Shown in pieces: positions 19,783 through 28,967 of a stretch of 48,837 nucleotides of DNA. Source of the stretch: Pirellulales bacterium. Its GTDB lineage: Bacteria > Planctomycetota > Planctomycetia > Pirellulales > Thermoguttaceae. Both the position numbers and the translations under genes were made by a program. Numbering within the stretch: the first letter of the stretch is position 1; each line of letters begins with the position of its first letter. The notes beneath the pieces were generated by a model that was not told where the DNA came from, made no database searches, and saw only the letters and a list, made by a program, of their open reading frames with translations. Location of the stretch: contig JAFGRD010000003.1 in NCBI GenBank assembly GCA_016935315.1, positions 1 to 48,837 on the forward strand, written 5' to 3'.

Positions 19783-20834
19783 GATGCGAACATCCTCTGG
19801 AATCGGGGATCGTTGGTTAGTTCGTCTTCCCGCGCCGGCGTCGCGGAAACGATCTGGTCAATCAGCGAGTCGGCAGTGACCCCTTCGCTCTCGGCCGTGA
19901 AGCTGAGCACCAGCCGGTGGCGCAGCACGGGCTTGGCCAACTGCTGGACGTCCTTGCAGGTGACGTGTGTGCGGCCCTGCAACAGGGCCCGGGCCTTCGC
20001 TCCAAGGATCAGAAACTGCACGGCCCGGGGACCGGCCCCCCAACCGACCTGCTCCTCGACAAACTCGGGCACGCCCGGCTCGCGGACGCGTGTTTGCCGC
20101 ACCAGCGACAACGCGTAGCGGATGACGTGGTCGGATACGGGCACTTCGCGGACGATCCGCTGCAAGTCGAGGATTTCCGCGCCCGTCAACACCGGCTCAA
20201 TCGAATCGTTCATGGTGGACGTCGTGCGTCGGGCCACCTCGAACTCTTCCTCGAAGCTTGGATACTGGACGAAGACCTTGAACATAAAGCGGTCCTGCTG
20301 GGCCTCCGGTAGCGGGTAGGTGCCTTCTTGCTCAATGGGATTCTGCGTCGCCAAGACGAAGAAAGGATCGGACAGCTTGTGTCGCACGCGGCCCACCGTC
20401 ACCTGGCGTTCCTGCATTGCCTCCAACAAAGCGGCCTGGGTCTTCGGCGGTGTGCGGTTGATTTCGTCGGCTAGGATGACGTTGCTGAACAGGGGACCTT
20501 CGAGGAAGCGGAAATCGCGGGTTCCGGTGCTGCGGTTCTCTTCAATCACGTCGGTGCCGGTGATGTCGGCCGGCATCAAGTCCGGCGTGAACTGGATGCG
20601 GCTGAAGGTAAGGTTCAGTGTGCGGCTGAGCGTGCTGATCATCAGCGTCTTGGCCAGCCCCGGCACGCCCTCCAGCAGGCAGTGGCCTCGGCTGAGCAGC
20701 GAGATTAACAACTCTTCGATCACGTGAGTCTGCCCCACGATGACCTGGGCCAATTGCTCCATGGTTTTCTGCCGGGCCGCGCGGGCCTTCTCGATGGCTG
20801 CGCTATCCTGCGTGCTGAGTGCTTCGCTTGCCAT
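19779..20834 (-). CDS. MoxR-family AAA+ ATPase
   Basis: 351 aa. Walker A is GVPGLAKT (residues 56-63), Walker B VILADE (119-124) with the MoxR hallmark [17 protein letters not shown] directly after, and sensor 1 [13 protein letters not shown] follows. The C-terminal lid domain occupies about 240-345. MoxR ATPases act as chaperones that load cofactors into, or remodel, VWA-domain partners; three such partners are encoded directly downstream. ATG 20834 is preceded by GAGGAA at good spacing. It lies 22 nt after the squalene-cyclase-fold gene. Cytoplasmic. Confidence 0.95.
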   Translation of the reverse strand: MASEALSTQDSAAIEKARAARQKTMEQLAQVIVGQTHVIEELLISLLSRGHCLLEGVPGLAKTLMISTLSRTLNLTFSRIQFTPDLMPADITGTDVIEENRSTGTRDFRFLEGPLFSNVILADEINRTPPKTQAALLEAMQERQVTVGRVRHKLSDPFFVLATQNPIEQEGTYPLPEAQQDRFMFKVFVQYPSFEEEFEVARRTTSTMNDSIEPVLTGAEILDLQRIVREVPVSDHVIRYALSLVRQTRVREPGVPEFVEEQVGWGAGPRAVQFLILGAKARALLQGRTHVTCKDVQQLAKPVLRHRLVLSFTAESEGVTADSLIDQIVSATPAREDELTNDPRFQRMFAS

Positions 20835-20856
20835 GGGTTCCTCAAAGGTTCGTTGT

Positions 20857-21933
20857 TTAGCGTTGATATATGGGCAGGGAACCGTTGTCCAGTTGTAGGA
20901 TCGTCAGATTGATCGCCGTGGTGTAGACCGGCCCAATGTATCCCTGGTTCCAGGACCCGTCGGCGCCGGCCTCCGAAACCAGCCGAGTGCATATCTTGTC
21001 GCGGTATTGTTCCCAGGTCTTGCCGCCCTCGCGGTACATCACCTGGGCGTAGTAGTAGTGGGCGTAGTGCCAGTGGCCGAAGCTCTGGCTGGAGATATCG
21101 TCCAGCTTGCCTTTGCAGTAGGCGAGGTTCTTCGGCACGTACTCGCTGTCGTACTCGCCCGCGCTGTAAAGGCAGGCAATCGCGGCCGCCGTGATGGCCG
21201 GCCGGCCACCACCGCCCTTGGAATTGTATTGTACTCCGCCGCCGGGCAACGTGCAGTCGTGTATGTACTTGATGGCCAGGTCAACGATTTCTCTGGGTAC
21301 TGGAATGCCCGCGTTACGGCATCCCCGAAGCCCCTGCACCTGCGTAATGGTGGTCGAGCCCTCGTCGAAGCCCGAGCCGTCCTTGGCACTGACATATCCC
21401 CAGCCGCCGGCGCTGGTCTGCGCGCGGCCGGTGAAGACTACCGCCCGCGCGAGCACGTCGATCAACTCCTCGCGTCGTTGACTGTCCTCTTCTTCCCCTA
21501 GTACCTGTGAGAGAAAGAGCACGGAAAACCCGTGGCCATACGTATAGCGATCGTCCGTGGTCGGGTCGCCGATCAGTCCGTTGCTACGACTGCGGCCGAT
21601 CAGGTAGTTGACAGTCTGTTGGATGTTGGCAGCGTATCTTCCCTGGGTCGTGGTCGAACCTTCGGACAACAGAGCGATTCCGGCCAAAGCGGTCATGGCC
21701 GTGGGATATCGTCCACTGTTGGCCGTCCAGTGCCCCCGTCGTGACTGGTGGGCGGCAAGCCACTGCAACCCTCGCTCGGTGACCCGACGGACTTGGGGGC
21801 CTTTTCCGGCGGCGCGGGCAACCGAACACGGCACCAGCAACATGGCCGCCGCCAAGATGGCGCACAGCGAGTTCGGGAGGCGCCGGAATGCGCGTTCTAG
21901 CGGGCCTTCCGCCCCATAGACGACAGCTTGCAT
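20857..21933 (-). CDS. Secreted squalene-cyclase/prenyltransferase-fold repeat protein
   Basis: 358 aa with a signal peptide (about residues 22-42). The mature part is an alpha/alpha-toroid of the prenyltransferase and squalene oxidase repeat type: QW-like motifs include [33 protein letters not shown] and a terminal ADGSWNQG. The DXDD acid motif of squalene-hopene cyclases is absent and the length is about half of those enzymes, so a catalytic cyclase is unlikely. It may be a ligand- or protein-binding toroid. GAGGGTGAG lies before ATG 21933. It stands between the giant propeller gene (82 nt upstream) and moxR (22 nt downstream), and operon B also has such a gene. Confidence 0.85.
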   Translation of the reverse strand: MQAVVYGAEGPLERAFRRLPNSLCAILAAAMLLVPCSVARAAGKGPQVRRVTERGLQWLAAHQSRRGHWTANSGRYPTAMTALAGIALLSEGSTTTQGRYAANIQQTVNYLIGRSRSNGLIGDPTTDDRYTYGHGFSVLFLSQVLGEEEDSQRREELIDVLARAVVFTGRAQTSAGGWGYVSAKDGSGFDEGSTTITQVQGLRGCRNAGIPVPREIVDLAIKYIHDCTLPGGGVQYNSKGGGGRPAITAAAIACLYSAGEYDSEYVPKNLAYCKGKLDDISSQSFGHWHYAHYYYAQVMYREGGKTWEQYRDKICTRLVSEAGADGSWNQGYIGPVYTTAINLTILQLDNGSLPIYQR

Positions 21934-22015
21934 GTGCTCTCACCCTCAGTTGTTTCCATCCGCTTGCCCCCACGAAGCTCGGCCTGCTCTGGCAGCGCCG
22001 CACCCATCTGCGCGA

Positions 22016-25000
22016 CTACGGTGTCGCCGCTTCTTCCGCTGGTTCATCCTTGCCGCCCAGCCCCTCTTGCTGCTTCTCTTGTTGGTCTGTTTGTTGTTCC
22101 TTCTCCTTTTGCTCGTCGGCGGGCAATGCAGGCGGGATCGGCTCGTCGGTAAAGGTCATCGTCAGGCGGTGCTGCATCAACGTCAACTCGACCGTGTTCT
22201 GTTGCGGATCGCCCGTCAGTTCACACATGCTGGTCATGTTGGGGAAATCCTGGGAACAGACCCTCCGTCCAGTCCGCTTATCGAGGAACAGAGTCGACAC
22301 CTGCGTCCGCCGCGATCCGCTCTGGCTGCGATCGTAGACCTGGCAGCCGAACATCAACACGGGCAACCGACTGGGCTGGTTCAGAAGCAGGTGCTGGTTC
22401 TCAATCTCAACCGCTTCCGGCCACAGCAGCTTGCCGGCCAGGTCGAACAAATAGACGCGGCCACGGCCGATCGGCTTGTAGAGCGCGCCCGGCAACGGCT
22501 GAGTCATTCGCTGGTTGTCGGCGGGTAGACTCAACGCCCCGTTGGTAACCAGCACGTACTGATCGCCTGAACGAAAAACGAAAACCTGCGCCAAGTTTGT
22601 TTCCGCCTCCAGTTTCGCTTCGGCAACGGTTCGGCCATTGGTCAGGGACACCAGTACAAAGTGACCATCCGGCTCGAACACGCCAATCGCTTCTTGGCCG
22701 ACGAGGCTCGTCTTCGAGGCCGCAGAAAACGTTCGACTGGGCCAAAGCTCACGCTGTTGCCAAGGATCGAACAGTTCCAGCACGGCCTGATCGCCTTGGG
22801 TTCGCCAAAACAGCAGGTTGCGTCCCAAGGCGGCGACGTAACGCCGCTGGGCACCCGCATTATAGGACGGCACCGAATTCGGAGCGGACGCCGGCGCCGC
22901 GCCGGCGTGCGGGACCTTGCGGCAGCCCAGCATTTCCCCGTCGAGCGATCGGAAGACGGTGGCTTCGTCTCCGTCGTTAGCGAGGGCAAAGATGAACTGG
23001 TCATCGCCGAACAACAGGTCTCCCGGGGCTATGTTGTGCCGGACCCAGAGCAGCGCCCCGCTAAGCGGGTCGACCGCGACGAGATCTCGATATCGTTGAA
23101 AACAGACGTAGCGGCTGGTGACCGGCCCCAGCCGGCCCGATCTCATGGCCTGGTAGCGTGCCGCCCGGAACTGCTGGATTCCCCACGGCTGTATAGGGAC
23201 CTGAATGGGAATGCCGGCAAGACCGATAGCTTGAGAAACGCCGGTTCCAAAAGTCGCGTCGGTGAGGTCTCGCTTCCACAACAGCTTCGGCTCGCCCGGT
23301 TGGCCGCTGCCGAGTGTGTCGATGGCCATGACCTGATAGCCCATCGACAGGAGCAGGAGGTGCCCGCGAACGTGGGCCTGCGTCTGGCTGGGATTGAACA
23401 GCAGGCTTGTTGGAGAACCCGAATCCACCAACGAGACGCCCCAGCGTTCTCGTCCCAGGGCGTCGTAAGCCAAGAGCGTGCGCCGGGCCTGATCGAAGCG
23501 GAGAGTCGTCTCGGAGAAGAACGGTGAAGAAGTCCCTTCAAACGCCAGAGCGTATCGCCCATGGTTGGCAGTCTGCCGCCGGGCGCCGACCTCCGTGTTC
23601 AACTCGACCTTGCCGGCCGGCCAGGCCGCATCGCGACTCAATATCTGTACCACCTCGTCGCCATCCGGCACCGCATCGAGCATTCGTTTTCCGGTCTTGC
23701 CATCCAAACACTCCACGTCGGCGTACTCTCGCTGCAAGCGACGGTAGCACACGGCGGCGTCTTCAGGGCGTCCTGCCCGGCGCAACAAGTCCGCCAACCG
23801 CGCCGTTGCCGGGCCGGCAATCGTCGGATCGCCAAGTTGTTGCTGCGGCCACAGCAGCATCTCGGCCGCGAGCAACTGGTCGGCGTTGTTCAACCGCAGA
23901 AACAGTGCGGTTCGGGCCTTGTCGGCGGCGGGGTGATTTCCGAAGCTTTCGAGGAATCGCTGCAGCGGAAGCAGATTGGGCCTTTCCAGGGCCTCACGGA
24001 GCCGATCTTCGATCGCCTTATCCACAATCGCCTTTGCGGCTTCGTCGGCCTCGTCGCGCAGTTGAGCCAGTCGAGCCTGAATCCAGCGATCTCGGCGGAC
24101 CGAAAGTGAGCCGGTCGTCGGCTGCATCCGACCGTATTCGGAATCCAGATCGACCAGTTTCAGGTAGTGCGCCAACGCCGCCTCCCACTCGCCTGCTTGC
24201 TGCAGGCCGGTTGCCGTTAGCTGCAGGTAGGCCGCCCAGTGCATGGGGTCGTCGAGCAGATCTTCGATTTCTTCGCTGTGGTCGTGATAGGTCGCAAAAT
24301 CCAGCCGCAAGCCGTTCAACAGGGCGTCCCGCAATAGCTCGCGGGTCCTGGGGTCGGCATCCAGACCGTATGCGCGGCGAAGAAAGGCGACGGCTTCCGC
24401 CTGTTTTCCCTGTTCCATCAGGATTTCACCCTGCATGGACAGGGCTACCGGGTCGTTGGGTATGTCGGCCAACCGCCGGGCGACCTGCTGTCGGGCCGCG
24501 TCCAGTTGATAGAAGAGTTCCACCCCGTCGAAACTCTGGGAAATGACCTTTCCGCCATAGCAGACCAGGTTGCCCGGCACGCTGCCCTTGCGAGATCTCG
24601 ATACGTGGATCGACTTGCCGGCCACCAGATCGAGAGACATCACCTCAGCTGACGACAGCGGGAGAAAGTACTGGTCTCCGCCGCGGAATCCTTGCCCGCT
24701 GGGTACAACACCTTCGGGCAACTCCACGATCCGGCCGCCCCAGGCTGGTTTGGGGCGGACCACCGTTACGTCTCGTTTCACCATGGTGGCCGCACCACCC
24801 TGCATTTCATACGCCTCGATTGTCTCGGTCTTCTCCTCCGTTCCCGAAAGCGATACGGCCCGAACTCCGCCGCGGCCCACCAGAACGACCTTGTCCTGGT
24901 GTATACAGGCCACGTAGAGATCTTCTTGCCGCCGCTCTTCCCAGAGGTGCTTCCCGTCGATCAGGCTCAGGCAATGCAGCGAATCTGATTCGACCGGCGC

Positions 25001-26851
25001 GACCAGGACCCGGCCGTCGGCGATGCACGCGGTGGCGTCGGACCAGCGCGTAGTCGTTTGCGAGATCGTGCCGGTGGAGATGGGTACGGCGATCATGGCC
25101 CGGTAGCGGTTCGATAACTCTGGCCGCCTGTAGCGATAACCCCACAACAATGATCGTGTGGCCAGTTCGACGGCCACGACGGCGCCCGCCGAAGTCGGGC
25201 AGACCAGGATCCCATCGCTATACGAGGGCGAAACACCGGCCAACCGCCGCATCGGATCCATCAGGATGCTCTGCTCGACAACGGCTAATTGTTGCGACCA
25301 CAGCAAGTCGCCCGTTCGGGCGTTCAGCGCCAGCAACCGGATTTCCCCCTTGACCTCAGCCAAGGCGTAGAGCTGTCCCATCAACGGCAGCGGTGGTCCC
25401 AGAAAAAACGCCTCGGCTTCCCGCAGGGCAAACTCGTCGGCGGGGCCCCCGAGTTGCCACTGCAGCTTGCCATTGCGGACGTCATGCGCCGCCAGGCGAT
25501 TGAAGACCTTCGGGGTCACGGTCTGGGTGCGACCGCCCACGATAATCCGCCGCGTGCCAGACGTCCTACTCCCGGTCGGCTCCAAGTCCTCAATACTGAA
25601 TACAAGCTGTCCGTCGCTGCTGATCGTTCCGTAAACCGCATCGTTGAAAACGCGGTATTCGAGTTCCGCAGCCCGTTGTGCCGGATGTCCCCCTGACGCG
25701 TTCGCGGCGTCGCCGGTCGTGGCCGCCACAGCCTCCAACGGATCATCGACCGGCACCTCCCAACGCCGCTTTCCGGTGACGAAGTCCACCGCCAAAAGGT
25801 TTTCCGCGGTTCGCATCAACACCATATCGCCAACGGCAAGCGGATGGAGGCACGGCAGGGCCGCATCGCCCTGTTCCAGAGACGATCGGTGAATCCGCCG
25901 GAGATGCTCCTCGTCCAGTGGTCCGTCCGCCATGGGAATTCGCCACCGCAAGTTCAGCAGCGGTGTGCCGCCTTCGGAGGTCGCGTTGCGTGAAGGACTG
26001 CCGCGGAACATGGCCCATTGATCGGGTCCGTCTGGCCCCGTCGCGCGCTGCGACCCAATCAAACTGACCAGCCAAGGTAACGCTCCCGTATCCGACTCGA
26101 ACAGCGAAACCTCCCTGCCTGCTATCAGCACCGGACGGTTGCCGCGTTGCTTCCTCAGCGCAGACAAGACCGTCTGGGCCTTCCGAGGCATGCCCGCTTG
26201 AAGCCAACAGGTCGCCATCGCCAAGGACAGCGTGGGCTGGAATCGATCGGCGTCTGGGAGCGAATGCTGCAGTCGTTGTAGCGAAAGCGCGGCTGCCAAG
26301 GGCCGCCCGTGATCCAGATGATCCAATCCCAACAGCAACGTCGCCTCTTGGCCGGCTTCGGCATGAAAGTACCGCCGCGACACTTCCGCCAGAAACTCCC
26401 GATTACCGGTCGCAAGCGCCTCGGTGAGCATTTGCCGTGCCCGAGTGCCGTACTGCAACTCGTAAAGCTCTCGCCCCTTCTTCGGCATCTGGCCGATCAG
26501 TCGATGGGCCTCGGCCTTCAGGCTTCGGTGGACCGGTTCATTCTTGTCGGGCTGGAAGAAGTAGTCTTCCGGTGCGTCGAGAATGGCGCCAAGATAGCGA
26601 ACCGCTTCACTATACCGGTCCTGTTCCAGCAAGACGTGGGCCTGGGCCAGCCGTTGGAGAATGGTCCGGTCGGCCGGGAGAAAGACGTTTTCCGCCAACT
26701 CCCCGTAGGCGTCGGAGGAGTCTCCGGGCATCAGGATGCGGCCGTTGACGATGATCTGTGCCGACGATTCGCTCGGCACCACGGCCGCCAACCCGGCCAT
26801 GGCCAGCAGCGCTCGTCGCAGGAAGCTCCCTTTCCAGGAATTCACGGCCAT
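22016..26851 (-). CDS. Giant secreted PQQ-type beta-propeller protein with TPR regions
   Basis: 1611 aa from ATG 26851, chosen because a signal peptide follows (residues 6-33, ending SSAQ); the frame is open upstream to 26995 but lacks a signal there. Residues about 45-260 are TPR-like (tracking helices AEAHRLIGQMPKKGRELYEL). Several PQQ-type propeller blades follow (for example VDFVTGKRRWEVPVDD, NARTGDLLWSQQ), then a second TPR stretch (about 840-1110), and a second propeller to about 1570 (DPLSGALLWVRHNI, DLAGKLLWP). The C-terminal 40 residues are Gln/Glu/Lys-rich and disordered. No catalytic dehydrogenase residues are recognised, so I expect a scaffold. It is probably the first gene of the operon. 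Its promoter was not identified. Confidence 0.88.
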   Translation of the reverse strand: MAVNSWKGSFLRRALLAMAGLAAVVPSESSAQIIVNGRILMPGDSSDAYGELAENVFLPADRTILQRLAQAHVLLEQDRYSEAVRYLGAILDAPEDYFFQPDKNEPVHRSLKAEAHRLIGQMPKKGRELYELQYGTRARQMLTEALATGNREFLAEVSRRYFHAEAGQEATLLLGLDHLDHGRPLAAALSLQRLQHSLPDADRFQPTLSLAMATCWLQAGMPRKAQTVLSALRKQRGNRPVLIAGREVSLFESDTGALPWLVSLIGSQRATGPDGPDQWAMFRGSPSRNATSEGGTPLLNLRWRIPMADGPLDEEHLRRIHRSSLEQGDAALPCLHPLAVGDMVLMRTAENLLAVDFVTGKRRWEVPVDDPLEAVAATTGDAANASGGHPAQRAAELEYRVFNDAVYGTISSDGQLVFSIEDLEPTGSRTSGTRRIIVGGRTQTVTPKVFNRLAAHDVRNGKLQWQLGGPADEFALREAEAFFLGPPLPLMGQLYALAEVKGEIRLLALNARTGDLLWSQQLAVVEQSILMDPMRRLAGVSPSYSDGILVCPTSAGAVVAVELATRSLLWGYRYRRPELSNRYRAMIAVPISTGTISQTTTRWSDATACIADGRVLVAPVESDSLHCLSLIDGKHLWEERRQEDLYVACIHQDKVVLVGRGGVRAVSLSGTEEKTETIEAYEMQGGAATMVKRDVTVVRPKPAWGGRIVELPEGVVPSGQGFRGGDQYFLPLSSAEVMSLDLVAGKSIHVSRSRKGSVPGNLVCYGGKVISQSFDGVELFYQLDAARQQVARRLADIPNDPVALSMQGEILMEQGKQAEAVAFLRRAYGLDADPRTRELLRDALLNGLRLDFATYHDHSEEIEDLLDDPMHWAAYLQLTATGLQQAGEWEAALAHYLKLVDLDSEYGRMQPTTGSLSVRRDRWIQARLAQLRDEADEAAKAIVDKAIEDRLREALERPNLLPLQRFLESFGNHPAADKARTALFLRLNNADQLLAAEMLLWPQQQLGDPTIAGPATARLADLLRRAGRPEDAAVCYRRLQREYADVECLDGKTGKRMLDAVPDGDEVVQILSRDAAWPAGKVELNTEVGARRQTANHGRYALAFEGTSSPFFSETTLRFDQARRTLLAYDALGRERWGVSLVDSGSPTSLLFNPSQTQAHVRGHLLLLSMGYQVMAIDTLGSGQPGEPKLLWKRDLTDATFGTGVSQAIGLAGIPIQVPIQPWGIQQFRAARYQAMRSGRLGPVTSRYVCFQRYRDLVAVDPLSGALLWVRHNIAPGDLLFGDDQFIFALANDGDEATVFRSLDGEMLGCRKVPHAGAAPASAPNSVPSYNAGAQRRYVAALGRNLLFWRTQGDQAVLELFDPWQQRELWPSRTFSAASKTSLVGQEAIGVFEPDGHFVLVSLTNGRTVAEAKLEAETNLAQVFVFRSGDQYVLVTNGALSLPADNQRMTQPLPGALYKPIGRGRVYLFDLAGKLLWPEAVEIENQHLLLNQPSRLPVLMFGCQVYDRSQSGSRRTQVSTLFLDKRTGRRVCSQDFPNMTSMCELTGDPQQNTVELTLMQHRLTMTFTDEPIPPALPADEQKEKEQQTDQQEKQQEGLGGKDEPAEEAATP

Positions 26852-27352
26852 GCTTCGTGTTCCGGAGTTTCGCTCCAAGGACCTACAGGAAGGTCTGGAC
26901 GACTGGTCGGACAAGTGCAGACGTGTCGCTCGTCTCCAGTCAATTAGTGTGCGTCGATAGCCGAAAAGTTCATTCGCCTCATGCAATGGCCGCATTGCCG
27001 GTCCGTCGCAACCTCCTTCCGCCGCCAGCGATCGTCAGAGTCCCTTTTGAGGCGACCGCATATGCGCGCAACCTTCTATAACTTAATATCTTAGAAGATC
27101 TGGCACCGAATGGCAAGTTCGAGCGTGACGACAAACCGGAATCCACCTGATGGGTGCATTGGCTCGTAGGGTCGTACCGCTCGGACGCGTCGCCGTTTCG
27201 GGAAAACGGCACCCGATTCGAGCCATCCGTCCGGCGGTAGGTGCCTGCCCGCGACAAAGACCAATGCACTGTGGACGCTTGCGCCGTTCTTCTTGACCTC
27301 TTCCGACAGAAGCGAGAGCCTTCGACCGATCCAGGGGGTCTTCAGAACGAAA

Positions 27353-27390
27353 GAAGGGCCGTATTCTCTGCGGGAAATCGCGGCCTTTTC
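27353..27390. repeat. Hairpin-forming direct repeat, copy 1
   Basis: This segment begins GAAGGGCCGTATTC, runs through GCGGGAAAT and ends GCGGCCTTTTC. It shares order and sequence with copy 2 at 27576-27610. The arms GGCCG and CGGCC can pair. A third, partial match to its first half (CGGCCCGTATTCG) lies at about 27694-27706. Confidence 0.6.
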
Positions 27391-27575
27391 ACGTGCCGCC
27401 CATCCCCCTCTTTTCCCGGAGACACCACCCCTCCTCGAGGCTGTCTCGCAGCAGGCGTGCATTTCATCTGGATGAACGCCTTTTTGGGCCCAGCTGTTTA
27501 AACCTATGGTTGTAGTACTATCAATATATGTGATGTGACCCAAGAAGGGGCTATTCATCGAGACGACGCATTCGC

Positions 27576-27610
27576 GAAGGCCCGTGTTCTTCGGGAAAAA
27601 GCGGCCTTTC
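27576..27610. repeat. Hairpin-forming direct repeat, copy 2
   Basis: This segment begins GAAGGCCCGTGTTC, runs through TCGGGAAAAA and ends GCGGCCTTTC. The outer arms AAGGCC/GGCCTT (27577-27582 and 27603-27608) and inner CCCG/CGGG can pair. It lies about 190 bp before the HU start and may be a binding site, a leader element or a small dispersed repeat. Confidence 0.6.
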
Positions 27611-27708
27611 GAGAGAAGAATGGGGCTTAGACAGCCGAAAAATGGGGTAACAGCTGCCTCTCAAAGCGCTTTTTCCGGGTTTTTTGGGGGTCTCGGCCCG
27701 TATTCGTA

Positions 27709-27736
27709 TTGCATTTTTCCGCAAACCGACTTTAAT
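27709..27736 (+). promoter_or_regulatory. Candidate promoter of the HU gene
   Basis: TTGCAT (27709-27714), a 16-nt spacer and TTTAAT (27731-27736, five of six matches to the -10 consensus). It would start transcription near 27743, about 60 nt before the ATG. The same hexamer and spacing occur before the gene at 44803. Confidence 0.4.
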
Positions 27737-27802
27737 CATCAGGTCCACTCAATCGGACGGACCAGTTCTCACTTCAGGAACCTCACACGGAGGGTACCAA
27801 TC

Positions 27803-28132
27803 ATGGCAAAAGCAGCCAAAGCGAAGAAGCCGCCGACGAAGACGGAGATCATGACCGCCATCGCGGACTCGACAGGGTTGAGCAAGAAAGATGTCGCTGC
27901 AGTGTTCGAGGCCCTGGCCGCCGAGATCAAGAAGAATCTGTCCTCTCGGGGGGCGGGTTCCTTCGCGATCCCGGGCCTGCTGAAAATCGAAAGGAAGAAG
28001 ATCCCCGCCCGGCCAGCTAAGAAGGGCGTTCCCAACCCGTTCAAACCGGGCGAACTGATGGACGTGGCCGCCCGACCGGCCATGAACAAGATCAAGGTGC
28101 GGCCCCTGAAAAGCCTCAAAGATATGGTCTAG
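27803..28132 (+). CDS. HU-family nucleoid DNA-binding protein
   Basis: 109 aa from ATG 27803, chosen because GGAGGG lies just upstream and because the HU fold starts here; the longer open frame upstream is the promoter region. A Lys/Ala-rich N-terminal arm (AKAAKAKKPPTK) precedes the helical dimerisation part (residues 13-50). The beta-arm region (about 52-90) has the family pattern GAGSFAIPGLLKIERKKIPARPAKKG, given here as two overlapping pieces: GAGSFAIPGLLKI and ERKKIPARPAKKG. It is longer than typical 90-aa HU because of the basic arm. It binds DNA without strong sequence preference and shapes the nucleoid. It has its own promoter and terminator and is probably highly expressed. Confidence 0.92.
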   Translation: MAKAAKAKKPPTKTEIMTAIADSTGLSKKDVAAVFEALAAEIKKNLSSRGAGSFAIPGLLKIERKKIPARPAKKGVPNPFKPGELMDVAARPAMNKIKVRPLKSLKDMV

Positions 28133-28157
28133 ACCGCCAGACACGTATCCTGCTGGG

Positions 28158-28239
28158 CCGCTCGTCTGCGGGTTTCTGAGAGGATCGCACCATGACAGGT
28201 GCGTTAGGGGAAACCCGCGGGCGAGCGGTTTGTTTTTTG
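28158..28239 (+). terminator. Strong two-tier terminator after HU
   Basis: A 19-bp stem (28158-28176 with 28210-28228) has only two mismatched positions, both G-U wobbles. Its loop contains a second perfect stem CGCACC/GGTGCG with a 6-nt loop. TTTGTTTTTTG follows directly. It ends HU transcription before the convergent maf gene. Confidence 0.85.
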
Positions 28240-28269
28240 TCGTTGGAGAATCTGTTTCTTGCGTTGTCG

Positions 28270-28839
28270 TCACGACAACATTTCCGCCAGCAGTTCCATG
28301 GGCAAACCTACGACGTTCGATTCGCTGCCTTCGACCACGTGGACCCAACCCAGCCGGTCCTGATAGCCAAACGCCCCGGCTTTGCCTTGCCAGCCGCCGC
28401 TTGCGAGGTAGTCTTCGATCCGCTCAGGGCTCAGTAGGTCCATTCGCAGGGTGGTCACTGCAACGCGGACGTCCGGCCGCTGGCCGGGAACCTTCCAGAG
28501 ACACAGCCCGCTGAGGACCCGGTGCTCGCGGCCGCTGAGCGTCAGTAGCATTTGCCGAGCATGCTCCTTGTCGTTTGGCTTTCCCAAAATCCGTCCGTCG
28601 CACTCCGCCACCGTGTCGCATCCGATTACCCAGCCGGAATCGATCCGTTTGGCCACGTCGGCCGCCTTCTGGCACGCCAGTCTGGCAACCAGTACGGCCG
28701 GGTTTTCGTCGCGAGGCACGACGCACTCGGCTTCCTCGCTCGGGGGCCGCACCTCGAAGTCGTAGCCTGCCGCCGAGAGCAGTTCCCGGCGACGCGGAGA
28801 GCGGCTGGCTAGAATGAGCTTCCAATAGCGATGGGACAT
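28270..28839 (-). CDS. maf: Maf-family nucleoside triphosphate pyrophosphatase
   Basis: 189 aa, the usual Maf length. The N-terminal nucleotide-binding motif LILASRSPRRRELL (residues 8-21) and the central VIGCDTVAECDGRILGKP with catalytic-site Asp are present, followed by the LSGREHRVLSG segment. Family knowledge: Maf proteins hydrolyse non-canonical or modified NTPs to NMP and pyrophosphate (house-cleaning) and are cytoplasmic. It is transcribed toward HU, with the HU terminator between them, and divergently from the pseudouridine synthase gene. Which nucleotide it prefers cannot be judged from the sequence alone. Confidence 0.93.
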   Translation of the reverse strand: MSHRYWKLILASRSPRRRELLSAAGYDFEVRPPSEEAECVVPRDENPAVLVARLACQKAADVAKRIDSGWVIGCDTVAECDGRILGKPNDKEHARQMLLTLSGREHRVLSGLCLWKVPGQRPDVRVAVTTLRMDLLSPERIEDYLASGGWQGKAGAFGYQDRLGWVHVVEGSESNVVGLPMELLAEMLS

Positions 28840-28967
28840 GATCGTTCGGCCGAAGAACGTACGGAACGAGGCAACTCGTCCGGAAAGGAGTCGTATGATA
28901 CGATAGTAGCATCTGTAGAGCCCAACGAGAAACCCTCGTTCGATTCGTCCCCTGTGCTGGCCACGCG

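Larger units (their letters stand above)
26852..27802. other. Divergent intergenic region with duplicated hairpin element
   Basis: About 950 bp between the minus-strand propeller gene and the plus-strand HU gene. An AT-rich imperfect palindrome (CTTCTA at 27073-27078 and TAGAAG at 27092-27097, 13 nt apart) lies about 220 bp upstream of the propeller gene and may be part of its control region. A palindrome TAGTACTA lies at 27512-27519. Two copies of a hairpin-forming repeat and a candidate HU promoter are listed separately. The minus-strand open frame 27091-27558 has no ribosome site or recognisable features and is not called. Confidence 0.5.

Noticed and set aside
20857-21933. Squalene-hopene cyclase activity for the toroid protein
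   Set aside because: The protein is about half the enzyme length, lacks the DXDD motif, has a signal peptide and stands in a protein-envelope operon.
27091-27558. Minus-strand open frame of 155 codons upstream of HU
   Set aside because: It has no ribosome site, no recognisable motif and an Arg-rich irregular translation, and it overlaps the duplicated hairpin element. I treat it as non-coding, although a small real gene cannot be fully excluded.
28894-28899. TATGAT as a -10 box for the pseudouridine synthase gene
   Set aside because: No acceptable -35 hexamer lies 15-19 nt upstream, and the GC-rich context gives no further support.
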